A stretch of 64,000 nt of DNA from Ustulina deusta (GCA_023159155.1 JAJNNX010000004.1:1674001-1738000); one strand, 5' to 3'; counted from the stretch's first letter, positions 21,696-34,875 are shown. The notes: generated by a model from the letters alone, not told the origin. A program made the numbers and translations.

Positions 21696-23880
21696 CTACA
21701 TATTATTGTCGGCCGGTGTACCACCTCCGCCTTGAGTATCTACGCCGTGAAAAGCATCACCGAAAGCTGAGTCTTCCATGTTCAGATCTAAGCCCTCACT
21801 CATTCCACCAGGTGTCCCACTGAATCCAGCTAGGGCATCACCTGCCGAGTTGAGGTCATCTAACGAGCTGAAATCATTGTGATCGCCATTGAATCCCACC
21901 GATGGTGTTCCGACGGCGGAAGGCTGCCTACTGGAAGGGCCAATAACCTTAGGAGGCCCAGTAGTCGAACCAACGTCTGTATTTCCATCCGGAGTCACCC
22001 CTCCTTTAGGCACTACAACCCAGTCACCAGTGCCCGAACCGTGGTCAGGAACGACGCCGGTCGCAACATCAGTTCCATCCATCTTGACATCAGCATTTTG
22101 ATTAGTAGAGATGCCTTGATGATGTGATGGTGGGTGAGGCGAGGGAACGTTGAGATTTGCAGGCGTAGCAGGGTTTGAAGGAACCGCGGACATTGGTGGC
22201 TGAGGTGTTGAATTAGATGAAGCACTGGTATGCATCTGGTCGAGAAGCCCTGCAGCTGTTCCGCCCATGTCGATATCAGAATCACCCATCATGAATCCGC
22301 TCTGCTGAGAACCCGCATGTGAAGACTGGCGTGACATGGCATTGCTTCCGTTTGCGCTAGAGGCTGGCCCCCCACCCGCTGAAGCTTGTAGAACATTGCT
22401 TTGGGTGGCAGGTTCAGGGGCAGGTTCCTGGTAACCGCCCTGGTGAATTCTCTTTAGCCCGTGAATGACCTCTGCTCGACGATTCAGATGGGCTTCCACT
22501 TGCGTCACGATCTCATCAATCTTTTTATGGTGCTTTGGGGGCCAGCGACTTGCGCCATCCTCAGTTTCTTCTTTGCCATCAAGACGCAATGACTCCGCAC
22601 TTGTATCATCAACAGCAGTTCGCAATTCCTTTTCGGACATAGTGATCAGTGAATTCTGCTTGAACCTCACCATTTGTCTAGCGTGGTCGGTTTTCATCTT
22701 TTCAATCTCAGCTTTGGTGGAGTCGATCTTTTGATTCGCTCGTTTTCGGAATTCGGCGGCTTTTTCGGGTTCCAACTGTGTTGTCGCAGGCTTTGTTGGC
22801 GTCTGTGTGACGCTATTAACGCCTTGCGCCTCAAATATGCCCTCTGTCAGACCTGCGAGTTCGCCCTTAAGACCAAATCCCAAGTCCGCAAACCCTATTT
22901 GGCCCATTCTATACGCCGAGGACAAAATCTCCTCCATCCATTCGTGATTTTGCTTGTATCGGCTGATGCTCACGTCGCGCGGTGTCAGCAAGTCAAAAAG
23001 ATCACCGCGAGACGTGTCTTCATCATCTTCATAGTCAACTTGTCCTATTCCTGCCATGGGATTTAACGGGCCATGGGGAGGCTGGCTAGTCCGCGGGCGC
23101 TTGGAGGGTGGCCCGCCCGCCGTAGGAGGATGTGGCGGATATGCCAGATTCTGAGGAACACCACGATTCGCGGAATACATGGGTTGTCTCGGCGCTTCCT
23201 TAGGCCATGCAATCTGTGGCCAGTTCACTCTATCACCCAAGATGAACTCCTTGCGCTGGATTTGACCACATCGCTGGAGATAGCCACGCGCGTCTAAAAT
23301 GGACTGGGTGCGGCGGTCGCCAGGGATTGCCTGAGAGGGTATGCGCTCATTGTTGTCAATGGGGCCGTAATGGACGATCCAAAGACTCGGATCAACCTGA
23401 GGAGCGGTCGGATTGGGCGCGTTGGGGGGGATCAGGCGGAATCGACGTCGAGAGTGCGTCGCAAGGGGCTCGCCAGCAGCGTAACCAGCTTTGTGATAAT
23501 ACATCTCGAGAATCTAGGAGTCGTTAGCGGTCGACGGGAATGCACTCGGGTCGCGCTGGATGACATACGACGCCATTCCCAACCTCATGCGTGTAGTACA
23601 TCTCCTGGGGTGGCCATATGAAACCATCGCTGGCGAAATGAGTGCCCATCAGCTGCAGAGGCTGCCAGGTGAGGAAGATCTGTCCATTGTCGGGTTTGTC
23701 GATATACGTCCAGAAGAAAGGGGCCGTGTCGCGTGCGATCTTGGGAGCCTGCATCAACCAATTGGTGACTTCGTTGGGCTGAACATGGGCCTTATACGTG
23801 TACCGATAGGTCGAGAGGAGGTGCACATGAGGGAGAAGATCTCGGTGCACCGCATAGCTGGGGTCATTCATCGCAGACAT
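21696..23880 (-). CDS. SSR4: Ssr4-like subunit of SWI/SNF and RSC chromatin remodellers
   Basis: Two exons, 23880-23569 and 23513-21696; a 55-nt intron (GTATGT, branch GCTAACG, CTAG acceptor). The product is 709 aa. The N-terminal ~200 residues show the Ssr4 N-terminal domain (formerly DUF1750): HRDLLPHVHLLSTYRY, APKIARDTAPFFWTYID, LTWQPLQLMGTHFASDG, and across the intron LEMYYHKAGYAAGEPLATHS followed by RRRFRLIPP. Middle segments include a short acidic patch and a helical, coiled-coil-like stretch (about residues 340-480). The C-terminal ~250 residues are Gly/Ser/Pro/Gln-rich and probably disordered. Known role: a fungal-specific subunit shared by SWI/SNF and RSC, described in fission yeast; nuclear. 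Start is the ATG at 23880, three codons before a second in-frame Met; an extended upstream frame exists but has no conservation that I can recognise. Confidence 0.85.
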
Positions 23881-24608
23881 GGTGCTCGCTGCTCTGGTTG
23901 CGGCCCGAGTAGGCCGTCGACCATCTGTGATTTGGTCAAATGATATGAGAGCGCACACAGGGTACGCCCTTTGTCTGATTGGGCTTCGGGTCCCGAGTCG
24001 GCGCGAGATGGTTGCGCTGATAGCAACAGCGTGGCGATGCGTTGGTTGACAAGGCTGCACACTAAGACTTCGAATTGAAATTCCACGGTCGCGGGAGAAC
24101 GCGCAGCAGAGCTTCGAGGTCCAACTCGTTTTGGGGAGTGTGGCGCAGATGGTGTTGGAGTGTGGCTAGTGAGTGACAACATGTGGCGGATGCTTCTTCA
24201 TCTCTTCCAAAATATTGGTGATGCATTCTAAGTCTTCAACACATAGATACCTAGGTAGTTAGTAGTTACGCTTTTATTTATTGACCCCTCTACTAGCATT
24301 CGATTGTTTCCCCCGGGCTTGCACAGAATTCGCGCGTTCAAACAATCTCCTTGTCGACATTAATCAGCTGTGAACTGCAAATAACATTACCAAGAGATCG
24401 CTAGCCTGCTGGTAAGAAGAATCAGGCTCCACAATGGTTCAGGTCACAGCAGAGTAAACACAGGATTTGATCATTATACATTTCAATATTTCCCATCCCA
24501 TCTATTAAAAAAAAGAAGAAATCACCTTTGCCAATGCATACCATGTCATCGAGTGACTTATTTGTCTTCAGGCCCATAAAATATCTTTTCCCTATTCGTC
24601 TCGGCAGC
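23881..24608. other. Intergenic between SSR4 and GND1
   Basis: 728 bp: promoter of SSR4 on the left, 3' UTR of GND1 on the right. A GTAGTTA-type repeat near 24,255 is the only pattern seen. Confidence 0.45.
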
Positions 24609-26613
24609 TTATGCTTGGTATGTGGAGGCAGATACGTTGCCTCCACGACCAGTCCAGTTAACATGAATATCCTTTCCTACCTGATACTTCTCGTTCGCGG
24701 CTTCGGGCTTAATTTTGAAGGTGTGCGCACCGAAGTAGTCACGCTGTGCCTGGAGTAGGTTCGCAGGCAGGTCCTTGGTGCGGTAGCCGTCGAACCACGA
24801 CAACGCCGTAGCGAAAGCGGGAGTCGGAATTCCTAACAGGACAGCCTTGGAGACGACATCTCTCCACCCTGGCTGCGCCTTGTGGATGGCCTCGTTGAAG
24901 AAGTCGTCAAACAACAAGTTCTTCAGATCTGGGTTCTTTCGGTACGCAGAAGTAATATCCTTCAGGAAGACCGAGCGAATGATGCAGCCACCTCTCCACA
25001 TCAAAGCAATTGAGGGTTTGTTAAGTTTCCACTTGTATTCTTTAGCGGCCTGCCAATATCTCGTTAGTTACTGCGTTGAGAGAATAACGGTAGGAATCTC
25101 TGACCTCTTGCATCAGCATGAAACCCTGTGCATATGAAACGATCTTGGAAGCGTATAGAGCCTGCTCAAGGTTGTCGAGGAATTGTTCCTTGTTACCGTC
25201 GAAGGTCTGAGTGGTACCGACGAACTTAAGCTTCGCCGACGCCTCGGTACGTTCATCCTTAATCGATGACAGACAGCGAGCAAAGACAGCCTCGGCAATG
25301 AGAGTGACGGGCATTCCAAGGTCGAAGGCGTTCACAGCAGTCCACTTTCCCGTACCCTTCTGGCCAGCCTTGTCCAGAATCTTCTCGACCAGAGCAGTAC
25401 CATCCTCGTCATTAAAGTACATGATATCACGAGTAATTTCAATGAGGAAGGAGTCGAGGACACCCTTGTTCCACTTGGCGAGAATATCACCAATCTCCTT
25501 GTTCGTTAATCCAAGACCACGCTTCATGATGTCATAGGCCTAGAAGTACCGGGTCAATTTCTCTCGTAGAGCCTGCTTTATTGCGTTCATCGCTTACCTC
25601 GCAGATAAGTTGCATGTCACCATATTCGATACCGTTGTGTACCATCTTGACGTAGTGGCCAGCACCCTCGTCACCAACCCACTCGCAGCAGGACTCGCCG
25701 GAGCTCTTGGCAGAAATACTCTGGAAGATGTCCTTGATGTAGGGCCAAGCCTCCTCATTGCCACCGGGCATGATGGAAGGGCCATAACGGGCACCCTCCT
25801 CACCACCGGAAACACCGGAACCGACAAAACGAATGCCCTTCTCGGTGAGGTACTGAGTTCGGCGGTTCGAATCGGGGAAGTGGGAATTGCCACCATCGAT
25901 GATGATATCGCCCTTTTCTAGGAGAGGCAGAAGAGTTTCGATCCAGTCATCGACAGCCTTGCCAGCCTGGACGAGCAGCATGACACGACGAGGGGTCTTA
26001 AGTTTGGAAACAAATTCTTCTGTGGAATGGGCGCCGACGATGGACTTGCCCTTTGCTTCATTTTCTAGGAAGCGGTCGACCTTGGAAACGGTTCGGTTGA
26101 AGGCGCAGATCGTGAAGCCATGGTCAGCCATGTTCAGAATCAGGTTCTGACCCCTAATAGCAAGTCAAATATGTTAGATAGGAGGATAACGATGCGGGAT
26201 TCGGGGGAAGGGGCTGCAACATACATGACAGCCAGGCCGATAAGGCCGAGATCAGCACTTTCGAAGAATTAGCATGACATCCACAAAGGATCTAGAGGCG
26301 GGCAAGCGCAATGAGGGAAAGAAGCTCGCCTTGCACCATTCAGGGAGCTGGTGATGTTGGCCAGACGAGCCCTAAAGGACCCATGCTGTTTCAGTGACAC
26401 GCGTCGAGAAAGAGAAGTGGAAGACATTGGAGGAGACCGGAATGACCGGTTGAGCGGTGGGGGTTATCTCAACATCGTGACAACCACAACCACCGCCGCC
26501 ACCGTCGCCATTCACTGGCTCTACTTCTGACTGTGTGCTTTGACGCGGATTGCTTGTAGTCATGAGGGGCAGAGGACATGGACCATGGTCAAAACTTACA
26601 CGGCACCAGACAT
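24609..26613 (-). CDS. GND1: 6-phosphogluconate dehydrogenase, decarboxylating
   Basis: Five exons: 26613-26600, 26257-26225, 26153-25598, 25539-25105 and 25049-24609. The joins give 492 aa, the normal length. Motifs in order: [19 protein letters not shown] (NADP-binding loop assembled from three exons), [14 protein letters not shown], the [19 protein letters not shown] substrate site, [16 protein letters not shown] with the catalytic lysine, [17 protein letters not shown], and the C-terminal [18 protein letters not shown]. It converts 6-phosphogluconate and NADP+ to ribulose 5-phosphate, CO2 and NADPH in the cytosolic oxidative pentose phosphate pathway. The first intron is long (342 nt) and follows a 14-nt coding exon, an arrangement often kept in fungal orthologues. 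The remaining introns are 55-71 nt. No broken residue was seen. Confidence 0.95.
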
Positions 26614-28861
26614 GGTTGCGATTTTGCTGACAACTTGCTTGGTCAATGGAATATGGGGAGGACAACGAGCTACAACAATGGACAGCTGCGTGAGGACAGG
26701 GAGGGTGGAGGTTCGCCTTGGGGGGAGAGTTATGGAGGGAAGGTGAGAGAAATGATGATGGCGATGGGGGACAGAGGATGCTTTTCTATGATGGAGGGGT
26801 AAAAAATTGGGAACACAAAACAGTAGGACGGCAACGAGGGAGGTGGTGTCGACCGTGGGGATGGCTAATAATTACTGGCAGGGGACAAGTAGTCAGAAAG
26901 GATTACTCGGTACCTGTGTAATAAAACGCCCGGTTACCTATGTCATGTAGCCACGGTAAAGGTAGGTACTGGATGTTCAATCATGCCTAGGTACATAGGT
27001 AAGCAACAATTGGCACTTGTCATTATTTTCCCTGTAGAGAGGCATCGCATGGCTGCTGAGGGCAAATGGCGGGGTTGCCGCACTACACTGCGCAGGTGTA
27101 CATGGGTGTAGCTTACTCAGATCCACAATTGAGCTGCTTTAACGCTACCTACAGTGCATCTACACTAGCATGTATAAGTGGGTAATAGAGAGAACCTAAA
27201 ATGACATCGGAGGGGTAGTAGATTTGATGTATCTCTCTAACACTGCCTGTTACAGCAGCACACCACCTGCTCCCAACTCCCGCGCAGGTACGCATTGATA
27301 AACCACACACCTAGTGCCGTCGTGTAAATCCACCATCCATAAGTACTTACTAGTGCCTACCACTACCTAGTTGTCCCATTTTGGGTTATGCACGCTTCTG
27401 AAAATCCGTCCAGTCTCCTGTTGCATTAAGCAGGGAGCTCTGAGGCTGCCACAGCCCTGCAGCTGCGCAGCCTGGGTGGTTTTAGTCTTGGGGTTGGGTT
27501 AGGCTAGGTTAGGCTGGATATTGCAAACTAGGAGACTGTTCTGCAAATGATGTAGGTATGCCGGCGTACCTGTTTCTAATGCGGAATTGAGGGAGAGTAT
27601 CACAACAGCTGAGACGATATGAATGTAGTTCAGCTCCTCTTCGTGTCAGTTAGGTTTCATAGTATAGGTATCTATAGATGTTTTGTTCTCCAAAACGAGT
27701 GCAACTCAAACTGTATACGACTGATCAAGTACACAGTAGGAGATCGCTGTGCTCTCCGAGTACTTTGCTACTACATCACCCACTCTGATCATCAATGTAC
27801 CCCTGGTGGCAGGTCGATTGGGCAGCCTTCCTAAATCTGTTACTCCGGAATAGAAATGGCTGGCATACGAGCCATGCGTGTAAAATCATCGCCCATCAAC
27901 AGACTTTAACTGGATTGGGAAGCGTAAATCCTGAATTTCATGTGTAAGCATCTGTCATTGCGGTCGTCAACAAGTCCACTGACCGAATTACAGTAGTAAA
28001 TAGTGGCATTGTTGATGTCGGATATAGATCGCTAAGTTCCATAAACGTGGGGTTGGCTCCCGGGATTTACGGATACAGGTGACAAAGACTCCGGCCGCAG
28101 TTAGATATAACCGCCGAAAATGTCGCACAGCTAGCATGGTTAGTCAGCCACAAGGTCTCAGGTTTCCAAGAGAGCCATGCGAAAGACAGCGTTAGCCTGG
28201 AACGAATCTGAAGCAGACACTACCTACCCACCAAGTGCCCAACCGATTTAGCAGGATAGAAATTGCCTCAATAAGAAAGGCGGTTGAATTTTAGTTACAT
28301 AGTGTGTGGTAGCTAGTTCTTTGGAGGCCCGGATCTCCGCAGAAAGGGCCGACATCTAGGTAATCCACATCATATTGGAACACAGGGTGGGAGAATCTGA
28401 CTCCGAAATGTACCTGAAGTAGGTAGGTAGGTAGGTAGGGGTACTAGGTATTATAGGGACACTGTATTCATATACATATGTACATGGATGGACCCCCACC
28501 TTAATCCCCACATTGGCCCCCACTCCCGATATCAAGCCACAAATTGATTATACACGCAAATGTGGCTTGGGTGCTCGTATCTGTTATCTCTCTTATCTGA
28601 TAAGTTGCCGCTTCTGTTCCTCACCCAACCAGCCTCATAGCCTTTTTTGTCATTGCACCATCTATGCTACCTTCCTTCCACACCCGTATCAACTCTCACG
28701 ACCCCATCTGTTGATTACAACCTCCGTCGTCACGACACTCCTCGACGCGATTACATCCGCTTGAAGGACAACAAGAGTCAGGGTTTTAAAGAGCCCCAAT
28801 TCAGAGGTACGTGTAGCCCAGAAACAAGCACAGTCGCGTCGGGCGCACAGCAAAGTTCATC
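26614..28861. other. Long divergent intergenic region, 2.2 kb
   Basis: Separates GND1 (minus) from the RBM42-like gene (plus). No gene is supported. It contains scattered AGGTA/TACCT words, a degenerate TTAGG-type run around 27,489-27,516, a (GTAG)n run at 28,419-28,440, and pyrimidine-rich DNA just upstream of 28,862 as expected for a fungal promoter and 5' UTR. Confidence 0.5.
28419..28440. repeat. AGGT tetranucleotide microsatellite
   Basis: Five consecutive copies of GTAG/AGGT, within a stretch of the same short intergenic words found elsewhere in the window. Confidence 0.8.
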
Positions 28862-29974
28862 ATGTCCTATTCGGGTCCTCCAGGCTCGTCCTCCTCCCTT
28901 CCGCCGCGTCCTCCTCCGTCAAAGGTGTCGGGCTTCAAACCCGCATTCCGACCCGCCGCTCCGCCCACTACCTATGCAGCCTCCAGCGCACCAAGCTATG
29001 CAGGCGCACCTGCAAATGCGCCTCATTATGGAGCCGGCGCCCCGCCCTCCAACTACCCGCCGTACGGCACCCAGGGTGCTTCGATGAGTAGCGGTGCGTC
29101 TTACCCACAACAAAACGCATATTCGTACTCTCAACAAGGGTCCTATCAGCAGAGCTACTACGCCGCGCAACCAGCACCGACTGCTGGTGCCGCCTCATAC
29201 GCGACACCACCCCAAATACAAAACCCCTTCCCAGCACCTGGCCAGACGAGAAACGATGACTATGATCCAGATATGGCGGCGCAGATTGCGCAATGGCAGA
29301 GCGCATATGTGAGGGACCCGAAAGATGCTGGTGCCGCTACCGGGGCACCGGGTCGGCCAGGGCCCATTGCAAACGGCGCATCAGCGTACTCGGTAGAAGC
29401 GGCCAATCGCGCATCCGAAGCAGCTAATGCCGCAGCTATGGCAGGCGACAAGAAGAAGACCGTCGTGCGCGCAGGCGGCGGCCAGAAGTGGACGGACGAT
29501 ACGCTTCTAGAGTGGGATCCGTCGCACTTGCGCCTCTTCGTTGGTAATCTCGCCGGCGAGACAACAGATGAAAGCTTGTTTAAAGCATTTTCGCGGTGGA
29601 AGTCGCTACAAAAGGCACGCGTTATCCGTGACAAGGTGACTAGCAAGTCGAAAGGTTTTGGGTTCGTATCCTTCAGTGACCCTGACGAGTTCTTCGCTGC
29701 GGCCAAAGAGATGAACGGCAAGTATATTCAAAGTCACCCCGTTGTTGTTCGCAAGAGTACCACAGAGATCAAGCCTCAGATTGTGAAGGACAAGCATCAC
29801 GGCGGGAAGTGGAATAAGAACAAGAACAAGAACAAGAACAACAAGAACCGCAACGGTAACGGTAGCGGCGCTGGTGGACGCGAGGGCAGTTTTGAACCAC
29901 ATTTGGGGCCTACGGGGGGTGGCGTTACGAAGCCAGGAGCGAAGACGAAAGACGGATTGAGACTGCTCGGATGA
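28862..29974 (+). CDS. RBM42-like RNA-binding protein, single RRM
   Basis: An intronless ORF of 370 aa. Residues 1-150 are Pro/Ala/Tyr/Gln-rich and disordered (opening PPGSSSSLPPRPPPSK). A helical Ala-rich stretch follows, then VVRAGGGQKWTDDTLLEWDP, which is the characteristic lead-in to the RRM of RBM42. The RRM spans about residues 220-300, with RNP2 LRLFVGNLAG and RNP1 KSKGFGFVSF. The tail is a KNKNKNKNNKNRNG low-complexity run ending GLRLLG, as in homologues. Human RBM42 binds hnRNP K and RNA; the fungal function is not well established. The ATG at 28862 is preceded by pyrimidine-rich leader sequence. Confidence 0.82.
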   Translation: MSYSGPPGSSSSLPPRPPPSKVSGFKPAFRPAAPPTTYAASSAPSYAGAPANAPHYGAGAPPSNYPPYGTQGASMSSGASYPQQNAYSYSQQGSYQQSYYAAQPAPTAGAASYATPPQIQNPFPAPGQTRNDDYDPDMAAQIAQWQSAYVRDPKDAGAATGAPGRPGPIANGASAYSVEAANRASEAANAAAMAGDKKKTVVRAGGGQKWTDDTLLEWDPSHLRLFVGNLAGETTDESLFKAFSRWKSLQKARVIRDKVTSKSKGFGFVSFSDPDEFFAAAKEMNGKYIQSHPVVVRKSTTEIKPQIVKDKHHGGKWNKNKNKNKNNKNRNGNGSGAGGREGSFEPHLGPTGGGVTKPGAKTKDGLRLLG

Positions 29975-31397
29975 GTTACGTTTTCTACAACAACATGATC
30001 ACGTACCAAGATTCAGTAAACATAGGAATGCCCACTACGCCCCAAAGTCGGAACAATGCGAAAGTATAACAACCCTATGAGAATTCCGACGCGCCGTATA
30101 AAAAGCATGGTGGTAGGATATGGATATACCTGTACAAATCATGCGAGACCTCAGGCTAGAGATGGTCGGTGCCAGAGGAGCTTCTAAACTCATTTGAGCC
30201 TATCGTGCGTTTAGAGCGACGAAACGCTCAGCCTATTGCGTTGTTGCCTGCCAAGCATCACCGGGGCAACATTCAGCAAATTCGGGAAAAGGCACCTACG
30301 GCACCTACGAGCGTGCCCTCCAACGATGTGAAGAAGCCGTAGTAATATAGTAGTGAATACAGACGACGAAACCCGTCTTACTCAGCAAGCAGCCCAATCT
30401 AGGTTTTCCTGCGCCCTGCTGAATTAATAGGATTCGTGTGTTATGCTATCTTCTCCTGTGTTTGCATGCACTGTCGAGTTGTTATTTCTTGTCCTTCATT
30501 CCTCTCTCCCTCTTACTATGCGGATCATTAGGTTAGAAGGCCATAACTAAACGAGATAAACTACATATACGTATTACTCGACGTACCATACAAGAGCCCC
30601 TTCGTTCTTTTCTCTGATGTATATATTCCTTTTCTCATCGAGCCATCTTATCAACCGCCAGACGACGTCCCAGAACCATAGCGACTGAGCGAGCGTTGTA
30701 GGATGTACTCGGTAGTGGATAATCAAGACAACAATATCATCATCTACTACATTCATCACCCTATATATTATCCACAAGCAAGCAAGCAACTAATGATCTT
30801 TTCAAGCTACGTGTAGATAGATATCTGAGTCGAAGGTCCATTGGCGTCAATAAAACTTGAATGATGCGATTACACAACTGTTCTATACGACGGATATTTC
30901 TAGTTCATTTTATGCTGTGTGCCTGGCGGTCCTTTCTCTTCCACTTTACCCTTTTGAAGCGACCGATCCGTTGATGCTATCCTAATTTTCTTTCCTGGCC
31001 ACTCCTCCAGGGACTGCCGGTCCTGGAGCCTGCTTTTATTATCCGGATCCTCTTAATCCTTCCTTCTCCCGTCCTTGAATGTGGTTTGGTGTGTTCAAGA
31101 ACTCGGTATTTCCAATAAGTAACAAGACCATCGGCACTTCTGCCATCCAATGCTCCTTGGTTCTAGATGAGTATCAAAGAAAATCGATCCATTTGTAATC
31201 GATGTTTGCCCATATATACGCCATATATCCTGTGAGAATGCCCTGTATAACCACATGCGATGAAAAGAAATATGTTCACATCGAATCTCAATCGTCACGC
31301 TGACGGTCTATCCGAATCTGTCTACCATCCTCTTGGGATCTTGGTGTTTGGTTCGGGTATTAGATCGCTGTCAGTAGTGATATGGTTCCCCTCGGTA
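29975..31397. other. Intergenic, 1.4 kb, convergent
   Basis: Lies between two converging genes and probably carries their 3' UTRs. Short ORFs at 30,574-30,789 and 31,095-31,298 have no recognisable content. Confidence 0.45.
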
Positions 31398-33270
31398 TCA
31401 CTCTCCTCCTCGTGTTAATAACATAGCATCCTCTTCATCTGACTCACTCCCCCGCTCAGTGGACGAGTCCGACTGCTCTTGTTGATAGCCCTTGCTATGA
31501 GCGTCCATCTGCGCCTCTTGTCGCATCTTCGTTAACTTCGTGTAATTGTAGGCAACAATAGCAACAAGGGTGACTAAAAGCCCGGAGATATTGATGGGTG
31601 TGAGCTTATCGTCAAATACCGATGCCGCGACTATGATTGTAACGACCTCCTTAAAAATACCGGCAATCGAGAGCGTGACGACACTACTTCGCTGCAGCAG
31701 AGCGAATTCACTGGCCGTCATGAGAAAGGCAATCGTCCCAGGAAATAGAAGGAGCAACGGCGTCTTCAAAATGCCCCATTCCTCGCTGAGCGTCTTGATT
31801 CCACCCCAGAAATTCGAAAAGCCTTCTACAGGCACGGCAATGAATAGTAACGTCGCAAACATGATTGGTGTCAGAAAGAAAATGCTAGAAAAGGGATTCG
31901 AGGTAGCGGGATGCCTTAATAATAGGATTTGCGTTAATCCCCAGCGGAAGCCTGAGAAGAAGGCAGAGGAGATAATGAGGACAAAGCCGCCGAGGTGGAA
32001 TTCGACCTCGCCTGCGACCATCATAATCACGCCTGCGGTCATTGTCGCAATAATCGCCACAAGTCGCCATGTTGGTGTTTCCAAGCGGAAGAGGAAGGCG
32101 AAGATTAGGACGAAGGCCAGGGCCGACGACTTGCACATGGCTATACGCGCATTAGCTTTCGTACTTCCACCTGGGTTACTCGCGATACCTACTGTAGAAC
32201 GTGAGTGTTATGAACTTCAACGATGTATTCCCCAACCCAATGTCAAGGCCCGTGGCTGCGCCGCATGGTCCTATCCTCGTGAAATAGAAAATTTTGGTCA
32301 TGATGGGCCGCTCCGGCTCAGATTCGTGCCTCGATCGGCCTAGGTCGGAGCTGTGCGGCGCATTGTTCGGTCGTAGTGAGGGTATCAAGTACAATACTAA
32401 ACTTGCAAGAGAAAACTGCACTAGCATGTGCATTGAGGTTGTAAATAGAGGGAAAGGAAAGTTTAGCTGGCCGGAATCGAACATCCACTTGTTGTACTAA
32501 TCGAGGTTCGTGTCAGCACCGCGCGAAGTCGCAACTTAAGCCCACCAGAAACTTACCAGGGAAATAGATAATGAAAACATATACCAGAGCCCTATCAGAG
32601 CAGCATTGACAGCCAACCTCCTGATAACGTTCTGATCTGCCTGTTTACGTTCCTCGTCGGTAAGATTATCGCGTGCAATCCTCTGATCTAGCCTTGTATT
32701 CCGCTGTCGCTTTTTTTGTTTTCGACGTTTATCTTTGTTAGTTAAGCCGGTCTCCTCATCATCATGCAAGTCCTCGTCTGAGAGAGAGTCCTCGTCCTCC
32801 CGAGCCTCTGGTCTCGAGTTGTTGAGCACCAAATCCTCCTCTGATATCTTGGGCTCCGCATCACCTGTATTCTTTATGCTGGTGGCACGTGGTCTCCCCG
32901 TCGTTCTGGTATTTGGCGGTAGAGACGCGTTTGGACCAGCGCTCAGCGTACTGCGGCGGCGGCGATGACCCATGGGAGCTATGGCGTCCATCTCGATGTC
33001 TTCGGGACGGCGATGGGCGGACGCAGACGCGGCAGACGAGGGACCACCATCGGAGGACCAATCGATCTGGAAACTGGTGGTGGCGGACGAAGCGGAAGGG
33101 GGGTTGGACAGATCGCTGTTGGCCGAGGGAGGGACGAGGACACTGCTCACAGACAAGGAGGCTGGCGCTGGGCGGCCCGACAGGGAGCGAGCAGAATGCT
33201 GACGTCGATGGTGATTTGGACGCTGTGGTGCTGACGGCGACTGCTGGCCTGGCAAAGGGGGAGGAGGCAT
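31398..33270 (-). CDS. Nucleotide-sugar/triose-phosphate-transporter family protein (SLC35C2/Ymd8-like)
   Basis: Three exons: 33270-32557, 32496-32193 and 32140-31398; introns of 60 nt (GTAAGT) and 52 nt (GTAGGT, GCTAATG branch). The product is 586 aa. The first ~215 residues are cytosolic, Ser/Pro-rich, with an acidic patch and a basic KDKRRKQKKRQRN stretch. About ten membrane segments follow: LIGLWYMFSLSISLYNKWMF across intron 1, then FTTSMHMLVQFSLASLVLYL, DIGLGNTSLKFITLTFYTM across intron 2, ALAFVLIFAFLFRLE and so on. The order matches the TPT/EamA-like family and most resembles human SLC35C2 and yeast Ymd8. It is expected in Golgi or early secretory membranes; its substrate is unknown. 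The tail is charged and ends in an acidic EDAMLLTRGGE. The start is the first ATG of the open frame. Confidence 0.83.
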
Positions 33271-34875
33271 GTTTTATGATCAATAGGGACGGGACTGTGC
33301 GCGCGTGCTGTGCCGGTTACGGGGAAGAAAAAAACATTTAAAAAATATATCGAATTTCCATTACAAAGTATGGTGCTGGTACTGTACAAGAGCGGTCACC
33401 AAGACCAGAAGCACGCATAGCGAGTGTGATGCTCCAATAATGACCCGCGGCTGAGACGGGGAATGAGACGGGGCCGGGACCGATATGGGAAAGTCTTGGA
33501 GCCGACCAGATGGACTAGACCGCAGTAGCGCTAGGGGTGCGTTGCTCCCCGAGTCCAGACTCGCCAAGATGCTAGCGGACACAGCCAGTCGTCCACTAGA
33601 CAATATGTCTAGATAGGTAGGGAATGTGTTTATTGAAGATGAGTGTGCATCATGAGCATATTGGTGACTGCAGCGATGTGTGCAACCATTGGGGCTGTTT
33701 GCTGCGACTAGTGTACAAGCACCTACTTAGGTACTAGGTAAGTAGGTAGGTATGACAAAGCGGCTTGGGGGCAAGAGACGCCCGCATCTCGAGGTAGTGC
33801 ATCCCTTTCCTTGGTACCACCTATAGCTCCTCTGTTGGTCACTGCCACCGAGTCTGGTGTTCTAGTGGGCAGTAGTGTATGCACTAGAAACCAGGCGCAT
33901 GCGCTGTCGCAGATGAAAAGCGGGCCATTCCTTTCCAAACCCCTGTTCACCCGTCTTAAAAGCTAAGGTTCGGCTGAGGCCTCTTGTTCAGACGACCGTT
34001 TGGCCAGAGCAGGAGCCAGCGCAGGTAGCCAGGGGTTCAAGCCAGTTTCCGCCCCCGCCGCCCCCGTTTTCATGCCGTGACTGCCGCTGGGCGACAGAGG
34101 TTTTGCCTATCACGCGTGCACTATACCTGCTGTCATGTTCCCAAATAGGAGACTCGCCTGGACCTCCTCCGCCAGCAAGCCGGAACCAGCTAGTGTAGTT
34201 ACGGGCTTATCTGGGAGAAAATCGTCGGCGTGGAGAAGCCGAAGAACCCGGTAACAAAGCACGGTATCTGGCGGCATGCCACCTGTCCATCCATCCTCCC
34301 AATTCGGGCGGTGACCAGCAGCGGAATCGCTCGGATCGGGACGATCGAACGTCGCCTCAGTCGCGGTCATCAGCGTCAGACAAACATCATCAGTGAGGGA
34401 GTGGATGGATATATAAGAACAGACCATTTCCTAGATAATCATTACCTCAGTGTGATGACCTGGCTAACGAGCCATAAAGAGTTTATCTTCTGAGGGTGGA
34501 GTTCACAACTGGAGACAACCATCATTTCGGAGTGACAGAAAATCCCGAGTAACATCACAATGATATCGTAAATGAGTTGTTAGGGTATTTCTCCTACGCA
34601 ATTCGCAGAAGGTCAAATATGCTTAGATGGATCACTGGAGTGAGCAGCGGGAATGACTACATACCTTTGCTGCATGGGAATTGCCTTGGCTATCATTGGT
34701 ACCGACTTCTTTCTTGGCGGATTCCTGTGTTCTTAATGCTCGATATCGATCCCATCGAAGAGGTATGCGATACCTTTTCTGCCCTTATACCTGAGGTAGG
34801 CTTTGTTCTTACATAGTAGGTCCAAGAAATAATAAGGTCTGCTGGAATGTTGGTTCGTAACGCTCGGAGATCAAT
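33271..34875. other. Intergenic, 1.6 kb
   Basis: Promoter side of the transporter gene. A minus-strand frame at 33,361-33,603 ends with a hydrophobic stretch but has no other support. A TACCT/AGGTA word cluster lies at about 33,720-33,750. Confidence 0.45.

Noticed and set aside
33361..33603. 80-codon minus-strand ORF with a hydrophobic end
   Set aside because: A single hydrophobic stretch without signal peptide, splice sites or conserved motif is not enough support.
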